Shown here: in pieces, positions 1-8,711 of the stretch | How positions within the stretch are numbered: the stretch's first letter is position 1 | How the letters are laid out: the number at the start of each line of letters is the position of its first letter | Origin: Streptomyces sp. V2I9 | GTDB lineage: Bacteria; Actinomycetota; Actinomycetes; Streptomycetales; Streptomycetaceae | Direction of reading: 5' to 3' | NCBI RefSeq assembly: GCF_030817475.1 | Contig: NZ_JAUSZJ010000002.1 | Span: forward strand, 2,037,501-2,101,500 | Length of the DNA stretch: 64,000 nt | Program-made: the position numbers and the translations under genes | Notes under the pieces: model-generated | Database searches by the model: none | Told to the model about the DNA's origin: nothing | Seen by the model: only the letters and a program-made list of their open reading frames with translations

Positions 1-2
1 GG

Positions 3-3000
3 ACGCCGTTCGGAGCGCTCGGGTCCGTGTCCCTCAGCGGCCGGCGCATGGAGGCGTCCTACACGTACACGCAGGAGAACCGCGCCCAGAGCAGCGTGAC
101 CACCGTCGGCAAGGACGGCAGCCACCTGCACGTGAGCGACCTGCACATCGTGGCCGAGTCCGTGCGCGTCTGGGACAAGAAGGGCCGGGAGCGGCCCACG
201 CCCCAGCAGCAGGCCGGCACCGCCGGCCGGCAGCACTACCGCATCCAGGACGGTGTCGCGTGGCGTGTCCCCGACAGCGTCACCGACCCGGCCATCCCGG
301 ACCGGCTGCCCCCCGCCTTCACCTTCGCCCCCGGCGCCCGGCCGCACCTGCTCGCACCGCTGAGCGTCACCACCGGGACCCGGCTGCTGGACTGGGCGCT
401 CAGGAACTTCCCCGAGGCCACCCCCGGCAGCTTCCTCCGCCGCCAACTGGCCGATCTGTTCGGTGAGGAGAGCCTGCGCACCATGATCGCGCAGAGCTCC
501 GGGGAGACCGTGGTCACGGCCCCGCTCTTCGCCGGGCTGGGCAACCGCTCGCTGGGCTCCGTCGAGCTGCGGCTGGTCCCGGTCGACGCCACCCTGCTCC
601 AGGCGTCCGACAAGACCGAGGTCAAGAAGGCCGACGCGCAGCGCTCCACCGGTACCACGGAGAAGAAGAACACCCAGGGGGCCGGGGTCGGCCTCACCGT
701 CGGCCCCCAGTTCGGCCTGCTCCAGCCTTCGGGCGCCCTGAACCTCCAGGTCGCGGGGGCCGCCGGGCTGACGACCCAGCGCGCCGAGAGCAGCTACAGC
801 GGCAACACGGCCGAGTCCGTGCGCACCCTCAACAGCCGCGGCCACTCGGGGCTCTACGACGTCCGCTTCCGGCTGGAGGTGCGCCGCCAGGGCGGTACGT
901 GGGAGTCGCCCGCACCGGTCCAGCAGGGTGACCGGACCGGCGGGGGCGGCCCGGCCGGGGGCGGCGCGTTCCTCACGGCCACCGTGCAGCTCCCCCGGGC
1001 CGACGCGCGCAGGCTGGCCGGCTGGGACGACGGCACCACGCCCGTCCCGGACGCCGAGGCACCGCCCGCGCCCGTATACCTGACCCCGTCCGACCCGGTG
1101 ACGTTCGGCCTGCACGCGGTCGTCGACCTCGCGCCGGTCGGCGATGCGCAGGCGCCGCCGCCCCACACGTCCCTCACGGACGCGCTGGTCGACCGTATTC
1201 AGGCCGGTCTGCACCGCGCCTACCCCGACCTCGTACTGCCGCCAGGGACGAACGGCGCGACCGCCGCGAACGGCACCACCACCACGACCACCGGTGACCG
1301 CTCGGGCGGCAGCGACCGTACGTACAACAACGCGGTGCGCAACACCCACCTGCTGCGCCAGGCGCTCGCCCGTACGGTGCTGGAGGGCTCCCTCGACCGG
1401 CTGACGAGCACCGGGCTGCGCATCCCGCTCGAACAGCTCGGCACGGTCAACAAGCGGTACGTCGTCGTCACCGTGCGGGCACAGGCCACGGACCGCCGGT
1501 TCGTGGGGACCCATCACGACCTGGGCGTGGCCAACAACGTCCTGTCGACCCGCCGCGCGGACAGCGCCACCACCCGGACGCACGGCTGGTCCGTCGGTTT
1601 CGACATGGGGCTGACCGGGCTCGACCGCTTCGGCGGCACCGGCAGCGTCGGTTACCGGTACGGCAAGCAGACCGCGTACGGCATGACGTACGGTCCGACG
1701 CTGACCCCGGACGGCGGCATCACCAGCTCCGGATCGCAGCACCTGTGGTCGTACCACCTGAACTTCACCGCGGAGGCCACCAGCTTCACCCGGCCGCGCC
1801 AGATCGCCCGGACGATGACCGGCGAACTGCTCGGCACGCGGTGGTTCGTGAAGCAGACCGCCGAAACCGTCGACCTGCTGCGTACCGATCGGACCGGCCG
1901 GACGGGATCGTCCGACGAGACAGGTCACGCCGGGCGGCCGGGCCGGACCGGCACGGCCACCACCCGACCGCCTGCCACCGGCACCGCCCCGGCCCCTGCC
2001 GCCGTCGCCGGGCGGGTCACCGTCGCCGTGCCCGCGTCGCTGTCCGTACCGGCCTCCCTGCCCGTCGACCGGTCGCAGACCACCCCGCGGCCCGACCCGA
2101 CCATCACGCAGATGGCTCCGGCCATGGCCGAACTGCTCTCCTCCGGTAAGCCCGTCTCCACGACCGACTGGACGCCCCACCCGCTCCTCGACGGCCTGCA
2201 TTCCGTGCAGAGCGTCACCTCGCCGCAGCTCGTGCAGCAGCACCTCAGGGATCTGCTCGCCTCCGTCTCCGGCAACTCGTGGGTCTACGGGAACGACGGG
2301 ACCCCCGCGACCGGGGCGCTCGCCGAGGCGTTCGCGGTCGGCCGCAACGAAGCGGACTTCAGCGACGCGGCGCAGACCGGCAAGCACGTCAGCGACCTGT
2401 TCGGACGGACGGCCGTCACCGACATCACCGCCTCGGTCAGCGCCTGGCCCCAGCTGCGCAGACCGCGCGTGGTGGCCGTCGTGGACTCCAGCGACCTGGC
2501 CCTCTCCGCCGTCGGCTCGGGGACCAGCGGGGCGGGGCACTCGGTCGCCAAGGTCAGCAGCCACACCCTCAGCCTCCTGGGTGCCTTCCGGGCCAAGCAC
2601 ACCGACACGTTCCAGACCGCGGGCACCTATGGGGCGCTCTGGACGCCGTACCAGCGCACCAGCACCACGACCGAGGCGGCGACCTTCTCCGCGAACCCGG
2701 CCCACACGGTCCAGTACACCGGGCCCATGGCGCTCGTCAGCGCCGACGTGGCCTGGCACCTCGCGGCCCGTTCCCAGCCCTCCGGTCTGCTCCAGGGGCC
2801 GATGGAGCTGGTCCGTGGACGCAAGCCCGAGGGGCGGATCGTGGAGATCCCCGACGGCGTGCTCGTCTGGGTGCCGCTCGCGGAGGCCCGGAAGGCCGGG
2901 CTGTTCGACGACGGTCTCACCGCCCCGCCGTCCCCGCAGCTCTACACCACCACCGGGGCGGCCGCGCACGGCACGCTCACCGTCGGCCGCATCGACATGG

Positions 3001-6000
3001 CACCGGCGGTCAAGGCGTTCACGGACCGACTGCTCACGACCCTGCCCCAGCACAAGAGCTGGCTCGGGCCGAAGAGTCTGCTGGCCGACCAACTCGGCGG
3101 CCTGGCCCGACAGGTGACCACACTGTCGCCGTCCGGGATGCGTGCTCTCCAGACGGGCATGGAGAACGGCGGCACCTCTCTGCGCCTGGCCCGGAACAAG
3201 ATCGGCCCGTCCAAGGACGCCAGCCTCACGGTGACCCTGCGCCGCACCGGCTTCACCCCCGGCCCGCTGCGCCACGACGTGAAGCCGACGATCACCCGGC
3301 CCACGTCCACGGCGGAGACCGTCACCCAGAAGCTGGCACGCGGGTACGAGGCCGGGTACCGGCTCGCCGAAGTTCCCACCGTCCAGAACGACCCGGTGGT
3401 CCGCAACGGCGGCTTCACCCTCGACGACAAGGTCGGGTCCTCCCGTTCGGCCGCCCTGGCCCACGCGGTCACCGACGCCGTCAGCGCCCAGGTGGCGTTC
3501 GAGGGGCCCGTGGTGACCGGCCGGACGGAGTTCGAGGCCACCTTCACCCTGGAACTGCCCGACGGGACCGTGGTGACGCACACGCAGGGCGTCGGCGACG
3601 CCGATGTCGTGCTTCCCCTCAGCCTCGCCCGACCGGAGCCGCCGGCCTCGTCGGCCGGAACCAACGCCACGGCCGGAGCGACGGGAACCACCGGACACAC
3701 CGTGACCACCCCGGCGACCGGAACGACGGCGTCGGCCGCGGCGGCCGGAACGCCCGCGTCGAGCGCCACGCGGCAGGCCCCCCGCCCGGTGCTGCTGCCC
3801 CCGGAGCAGCCGCGGACCGTGGCGCTGCGGGAGCGCGGCTCGGCGGGCAAGGAGCTGTTCGCCGCCGGTCCGGAGAGCGTCGTCGTGACGACGGTCAGCG
3901 GCATCCCCGCTCTCCGGGACGCCGCCGCGTACGCCGTCGACACGGCCGTGAAGGGACGCGGCACGAAGAGCGGCGACGCCACGCCCATGCCCACCGACAC
4001 CCACGGCCGCTACGTGCGGAAGACGGCGCTGACGCGGCCCGGCACCGCCGCCGGGGAAGCGCTCAAGGGAGGCATCAGCACCGATGTGCTGAGCGCCTAC
4101 CTGCCGCAGATGATTCGCGACAGCCTGACCGTCACTCTGCACGACACCACGTCCGCGGTCGGCGGGACCGACGCCACCCTCACCCTCTCCGCGAACGTCG
4201 ACCTGTCGCAGGCCAAGCTGCTGGCGGTGGACGCGCAGGCGGGGCTCGGCGGCAGCCGGCGCACCTCGGACAACGACACGTACACGGGCGACACCACCGA
4301 CAGCCACCTGCCGTCGATGACGGCGGGTCCGGGCTTCCATGCACAGCCCGTGGTCCAGAGCACGGCCGCCGTGCCGGGCTGGACGGACTCCGACGCGGCG
4401 GGCAGCGCCGCCGACCGCCGGACCTCCGCGCTGACCACGCTCAAGCCGTTCGCCGGCGGGGCCGTGCTCGTCCAGGCGCCCCTGCACGTGGTCCAGACGG
4501 CGAAGGCGTCGCACCGCGTCGCGGACCTGCCGCTCGTCCCGGCGCCGCTCAGGCCGGGGTCCCGGCCGCCGGTCACCGTCGAGCACACGGTGCCGGACGG
4601 GGTGACGATGTGGGTGTCCTTCGACGTCGCCCGCAAGCACGGGCTGCTGCCCGCCGAGGTCGAGGCGGCGGCCGGCCTCGTCAAACAGCAGACCGAGAAG
4701 TACGTCACGGCCGCCAAGGAGGCCGCGACGGCCGAACGCCGTCTGCGCGCACTCGACGGCGAGGCCGCCGCCCTCCGGACCCGGCTCCGCGATCATCTCG
4801 CAACGCCGTCGCCCACCGCCACGGACGTGGCGGCAGCGCGGGAACGGCTCGCCACGGCCCGTACCCGGTACGCCGAGGCCCAGCGGGACCTGGCCAACCA
4901 CCGCCGTGATCTCGTCACCGCCGAGCAGCACCTCGCCGGGTCGTCCGAGGCCGCCTGGAAGGCCGTCGAGCACTACACGCTCACCGGCCCCCGCCCCACG
5001 GGCACCCCGCCGGTCCCCTGGACCGAGCCGGCCACGAGCACGACGGAAGCGGGCACCGACACGGCGACGGGTACGACCACCGAGGAGCCCCCCGCCACGG
5101 TCCCCGGCTACCCGCCGCTCGCCGAACTCCTCGCCGACACCGCGCCCGACGCGGGCCCCTCCACCGCCACCTCCGCCACCCCGCAGGACCTCCTGACCCG
5201 TACGGAGTTCTGGCTCGGCGAGACCGGGCCGCTGCCGGACGTGGAGGCCGTCCGCAGGGAGCAGGCCAAGGCCGCCGCCTGGGCGGAGCACCTGCTGGCC
5301 GCGGACGCCGCCTACCGGGCGTCGCTGGAGACCGTGCGCGCCGCCCGCGCGGACCTGGACGCCGCCCGGCTGCGGGCGGCCCGCAGCGGGAAGACGCCGG
5401 CACGGGACATGGCACCGGGGCAGTTCGACACGGTCGAGGCCGCCGTACGCACCACACGCGCCGCCTACGACAAGGCGGTCGAGCGGCTGACCGCCCGGTA
5501 CCGCGAACTCGGCCTCGTCCAGGCGGACTTCGACGCGGTGGACGCGACCGTACGCCCGCTTCTCACGCCGCGTCCCGAGGGCAGCGCCCCTCCCGTCGTC
5601 ACCCCCTGGCACCCCACTGCGGAGCCCGACGGGTACGTACGTCCGACCGATACCTCGGCCCCCGACCCGTACACCTCCTGGGGCGAGGACGCCGAAGGCC
5701 GCCCGGTCACCCTGACGGACCCGGACGGCCGCGTCCTCCAGCTCGTGAAACCGCCCTCCACCGGCCCCGCGCACCTCGACCACGGCACGAGCTTCCACCG
5801 CTCCCTCCTCGACGCGGTCGAGCGCGCCCACCCGGGCCTCCTCGCCGACCAGGGGCTCCACCCCGCGGGCCGGAGCCTCTCCGCCGCCGACGTCCAGGAT
5901 CTGCGGAACCGCCTGGCCGACCGGCTGATGGAGGACCGCGGCGAACTCGCGCCGTTCCTCGCCGTCGACCCCCAGGAGCGGTTCACCGCACAGGAGTTGA

Positions 6001-8711
6001 CCGACGCCGGGGTCGTGCTCACCCCGGCGGAGGCCGCCGAGCACGCCGCCTCCCGCCACCGCCTCCCGCAGGCGGTGGCCACTCGGCTCACCCCCGACCA
6101 GCGCGTGGAGCTGGCCCGTACGACCCTGCTGCGCCCTGGCGACCAGCGGATCGGCGACCGCAAGGACGCGGGCTGGAACCACTCCGCCGGGGACCTGGCC
6201 GCCCTGCTCGCGGCGCGGGTGCTCGGGGTCCCGGTCACCGTGGTCCACGCGGACCTGAACCACGTGACGTTCACCCCCGAGGCCACGGCCACGGCCGAGC
6301 CCTCCCGGTCGGGCGTGGTGCTGTACCTCGCGGACGACGGGCTGTACCGCCCCGCCGTACCGAGCACGACGGACACCCTGCTGCTCAACGCCGATTCGGA
6401 GATCACCCAGCAGGCCGCCGGGACGGCCTCCGCCGAGTCGAGTCCGGTCGCGCCGACCACCGTGATACGCCCAGCGGGTCCGATCCACTACCTGGGCAGC
6501 GGATCCGGCCCGCTCACCGTCGTGCCCAGACAGCTCAACTTCGTCTGGCTGGGCGGCAAGTTGAGCCAGGACGCCCGCACCAACATCCGGGAATGGGCGA
6601 CCAGGGCCACCGCCGCCGGGTGGACGCTGACGATCTGGACGGATGCCGCCGGCGCCCGGAAGAACGCGGAATTCCTGCAGCGTTCGGCGGAGACCGGAGC
6701 CGCTCAGCACGGCAAGGTCAAGCACCTGTTCGCCAAGGAAGGGCCCGTCTGGCAGAAGAATCCGCTCTCCAAGGCGCAGACGCTGTACGAAGCGGCGCTC
6801 GACCTCAAGAGCTACGCGATGGCCTCCGACGTCGCCCGGTACGCGCTCCTCCACAAGCACGGCGGGGTGTATCTCGACGTGGACCTGGGGCCGGGTGCAG
6901 TGAACCTGCGCCCCGAGGGTGTGATGATGCCGCTGGGCGACGACACCCTGCCGATGTTCGGCCCGCTGCTCCAGGATCTCGGCAGCGTACGGCGGAAGCT
7001 CGGGCTCGCCGACGACGTCCTACCCACCGGGCAGCAGATCCAGCAGGCCGCCGCCCTCGCGTACGAGAACGGGGAGTTCGGGAACCACTTCATCATCGCG
7101 CATCCCGAAAGCCCCTTCATGAAGCAGGTGCTGGAGAACCTTCCGGACTACACCACCAAGAACAAGCTGGACAAGGGCTACCTCGTGGAGGCCATGAAGT
7201 CGAAGAACGTGGCTTCCAAGACCGGCCCCGGCTTCCTGGTACGGGAATTCGTCAAGCACGTCGCCAAGTTCCCGCAGCCGGAAGCGGCCACCGCATCGGA
7301 AGGTGCACAGACCGCGGAGAGCGACAGGGCGGCGGGCAGGCGGACGTTCACCCTCGCACCGATCGCCCAGTACCGCATCCGTCCGCAGGACTGGACGGAC
7401 TGGACACAGCTCGACTGGCTGACCTCCGAGAGCGAGAACCAGGAGGCCCCCACCACCACATCCGCGCCCGCTCGGCAGGAAACGCTGGCCAAGCGCATCG
7501 GCGGCACCCTCAAGAGGCTCAAGGACGGCGCGACGTGGGGCAGCGGCCGGACCGGCTCGGCCCCGACGCTGTCGAACGAGGGCACCCTGCTGACCGGCTT
7601 CGACCCGGCTCAGGACCAGCTCGACCTCAGCGGTGGGGCGGCGCCGAAGGACGAACTCGTCGGCAAGGACGGCCGGAAGGTCTCCTTCGAGCAGATGCGG
7701 CAGAGTCTGCGGACCATCCGGGACGCCTCGGGCGAGGTCATCGGCTACGCGTCGCACAGCGACAAGGACTGGGCCCCGCGCAAGGACTTCTACGCGAACT
7801 ACCGTGCCGACCAGGCCTCGTACGCGGTCTACCGGCCGGAGGGCCAGGGCAGGTTCGCCGCCGTGCCCGAGGCCCCGGCCGCCCCCCGTACCGTGCCCTG
7901 GCACAACGAAACCAGCACCGCATCCGGCACCGGCACCGGCACCGGCACGAGCAGCAGTACCGCGAAGGCCACCGGAACAGACGTCCCGGCCGGGCAGCAG
8001 CAGGGCCCCCAAGCCGATCTTCTTCGACGCACACGGCTCCCAGCACGGCGTCAAGCTCCACATCGACGGTGCGTTGCCGTTGGTGGTGGACGGCGCCCAG
8101 TTCGCCCGCTTCATGGAGACGCTGACCGACCCCGACCAGCCGCCCGCCCCGGTGGTGCTCGTGGCGTGCAACACCGCGGTCACCCGTTCCACGGACGGTG
8201 GAAGCGTCGTCATGGATGCCGCACGGGCGGTGCCGGGACGCCGCTGGTACGCCCCCGACGTCGCGGTGGGCCATGTGACCGGGTCCGGCACAGGCGGAGC
8301 GACCGGCGTGCTGGCCCTGCTCCAGGACCCGACGACCGGGCGAACGGGCCGGTGGGTGACCGCGAGCGAGCCCGACGCGCTGGACGCCCTGCTCAGGCAG
8401 GAGGTGGAGGACGGCGGCGTGGACGGCGACACGGTCGTCGGCGGGGTGACGAAGCCCACGGACGGCTACGACCCGGTGCCGAACGCCGACGAGCTGCTGC
8501 TGAACGTCCCGGACAAGGACATGTCGGGCGATGGCGTCACGCAGAAGGCGCAACAGGACTTCGAGCGGCAGAGAAGAGAACTGTGGGATCGGATCGACGG
8601 CATCAAGCCGCTGGCCGGGAACGAGGAATTCCGTCAGGGCGTGACCACCTGGCTGGAGACCGTCGAATCGGACATGCACAAGGCTCTGGCCGGACGCCCG
8701 GACAGGAATGA
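3..8711 (+). CDS. Giant polymorphic-toxin-like protein, N-terminal part (TcdA/TcdB-like glycosyltransferase), 5' partial and frameshifted
   Basis: The frame is open to the left edge, so the true start lies outside; the first in-window start codon is GTG at 27. Seen in order: beta-rich N-terminal modules that recur at about 0.97-1.24, 2.7-3.1 and 4.45-4.67 kb, with an 'AR..GL' signature such as WVPLAEARKAGLF and WVSFDVARKHGLL. A charged coiled-coil stretch follows at 4.66-5.54 kb. A domain at 5.79-6.36 kb (GTSFHRSLLDAV ... VVLYLADDGLYRP) is weakly OTU-like, which is my inference. A glycosyltransferase domain spans about 6.53-7.40 kb, with NFVWLGGK at 6538 and the metal-binding DVD of GVYLDVDLGPG at 6876-6884, as in GT44 clostridial toxins. 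Past the C5 run at 8006-8010 this frame becomes Arg/Pro-rich nonsense up to its stop at 8711. The real continuation is in the +1 frame (8011-11046). Family knowledge: such giant actinobacterial proteins are usually annotated 'lonely Cys domain-containing'. Substrate and secretion route are unknown. Confidence 0.8.
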   Translation, partial: TPFGALGSVSLSGRRMEASYTYTQENRAQSSVTTVGKDGSHLHVSDLHIVAESVRVWDKKGRERPTPQQQAGTAGRQHYRIQDGVAWRVPDSVTDPAIPDRLPPAFTFAPGARPHLLAPLSVTTGTRLLDWALRNFPEATPGSFLRRQLADLFGEESLRTMIAQSSGETVVTAPLFAGLGNRSLGSVELRLVPVDATLLQASDKTEVKKADAQRSTGTTEKKNTQGAGVGLTVGPQFGLLQPSGALNLQVAGAAGLTTQRAESSYSGNTAESVRTLNSRGHSGLYDVRFRLEVRRQGGTWESPAPVQQGDRTGGGGPAGGGAFLTATVQLPRADARRLAGWDDGTTPVPDAEAPPAPVYLTPSDPVTFGLHAVVDLAPVGDAQAPPPHTSLTDALVDRIQAGLHRAYPDLVLPPGTNGATAANGTTTTTTGDRSGGSDRTYNNAVRNTHLLRQALARTVLEGSLDRLTSTGLRIPLEQLGTVNKRYVVVTVRAQATDRRFVGTHHDLGVANNVLSTRRADSATTRTHGWSVGFDMGLTGLDRFGGTGSVGYRYGKQTAYGMTYGPTLTPDGGITSSGSQHLWSYHLNFTAEATSFTRPRQIARTMTGELLGTRWFVKQTAETVDLLRTDRTGRTGSSDETGHAGRPGRTGTATTRPPATGTAPAPAAVAGRVTVAVPASLSVPASLPVDRSQTTPRPDPTITQMAPAMAELLSSGKPVSTTDWTPHPLLDGLHSVQSVTSPQLVQQHLRDLLASVSGNSWVYGNDGTPATGALAEAFAVGRNEADFSDAAQTGKHVSDLFGRTAVTDITASVSAWPQLRRPRVVAVVDSSDLALSAVGSGTSGAGHSVAKVSSHTLSLLGAFRAKHTDTFQTAGTYGALWTPYQRTSTTTEAATFSANPAHTVQYTGPMALVSADVAWHLAARSQPSGLLQGPMELVRGRKPEGRIVEIPDGVLVWVPLAEARKAGLFDDGLTAPPSPQLYTTTGAAAHGTLTVGRIDMAPAVKAFTDRLLTTLPQHKSWLGPKSLLADQLGGLARQVTTLSPSGMRALQTGMENGGTSLRLARNKIGPSKDASLTVTLRRTGFTPGPLRHDVKPTITRPTSTAETVTQKLARGYEAGYRLAEVPTVQNDPVVRNGGFTLDDKVGSSRSAALAHAVTDAVSAQVAFEGPVVTGRTEFEATFTLELPDGTVVTHTQGVGDADVVLPLSLARPEPPASSAGTNATAGATGTTGHTVTTPATGTTASAAAAGTPASSATRQAPRPVLLPPEQPRTVALRERGSAGKELFAAGPESVVVTTVSGIPALRDAAAYAVDTAVKGRGTKSGDATPMPTDTHGRYVRKTALTRPGTAAGEALKGGISTDVLSAYLPQMIRDSLTVTLHDTTSAVGGTDATLTLSANVDLSQAKLLAVDAQAGLGGSRRTSDNDTYTGDTTDSHLPSMTAGPGFHAQPVVQSTAAVPGWTDSDAAGSAADRRTSALTTLKPFAGGAVLVQAPLHVVQTAKASHRVADLPLVPAPLRPGSRPPVTVEHTVPDGVTMWVSFDVARKHGLLPAEVEAAAGLVKQQTEKYVTAAKEAATAERRLRALDGEAAALRTRLRDHLATPSPTATDVAAARERLATARTRYAEAQRDLANHRRDLVTAEQHLAGSSEAAWKAVEHYTLTGPRPTGTPPVPWTEPATSTTEAGTDTATGTTTEEPPATVPGYPPLAELLADTAPDAGPSTATSATPQDLLTRTEFWLGETGPLPDVEAVRREQAKAAAWAEHLLAADAAYRASLETVRAARADLDAARLRAARSGKTPARDMAPGQFDTVEAAVRTTRAAYDKAVERLTARYRELGLVQADFDAVDATVRPLLTPRPEGSAPPVVTPWHPTAEPDGYVRPTDTSAPDPYTSWGEDAEGRPVTLTDPDGRVLQLVKPPSTGPAHLDHGTSFHRSLLDAVERAHPGLLADQGLHPAGRSLSAADVQDLRNRLADRLMEDRGELAPFLAVDPQERFTAQELTDAGVVLTPAEAAEHAASRHRLPQAVATRLTPDQRVELARTTLLRPGDQRIGDRKDAGWNHSAGDLAALLAARVLGVPVTVVHADLNHVTFTPEATATAEPSRSGVVLYLADDGLYRPAVPSTTDTLLLNADSEITQQAAGTASAESSPVAPTTVIRPAGPIHYLGSGSGPLTVVPRQLNFVWLGGKLSQDARTNIREWATRATAAGWTLTIWTDAAGARKNAEFLQRSAETGAAQHGKVKHLFAKEGPVWQKNPLSKAQTLYEAALDLKSYAMASDVARYALLHKHGGVYLDVDLGPGAVNLRPEGVMMPLGDDTLPMFGPLLQDLGSVRRKLGLADDVLPTGQQIQQAAALAYENGEFGNHFIIAHPESPFMKQVLENLPDYTTKNKLDKGYLVEAMKSKNVASKTGPGFLVREFVKHVAKFPQPEAATASEGAQTAESDRAAGRRTFTLAPIAQYRIRPQDWTDWTQLDWLTSESENQEAPTTTSAPARQETLAKRIGGTLKRLKDGATWGSGRTGSAPTLSNEGTLLTGFDPAQDQLDLSGGAAPKDELVGKDGRKVSFEQMRQSLRTIRDASGEVIGYASHSDKDWAPRKDFYANYRADQASYAVYRPEGQGRFAAVPEAPAAPRTVPWHNETSTASGTGTGTGTSSSTAKATGTDVPAGQQQGPQADLLRRTRLPARRQAPHRRCVAVGGGRRPVRPLHGDADRPRPAARPGGARGVQHRGHPFHGRWKRRHGCRTGGAGTPLVRPRRRGGPCDRVRHRRSDRRAGPAPGPDDRANGPVGDRERARRAGRPAQAGGGGRRRGRRHGRRRGDEAHGRLRPGAERRRAAAERPGQGHVGRWRHAEGATGLRAAEKRTVGSDRRHQAAGRERGIPSGRDHLAGDRRIGHAQGSGRTPGQE

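Noticed and set aside
2279..4909. Long plus-strand frame inside the giant gene
   Set aside because: Arg/Gly/Pro/His-rich translation with no domains; it is the +1 shadow of the real frame.
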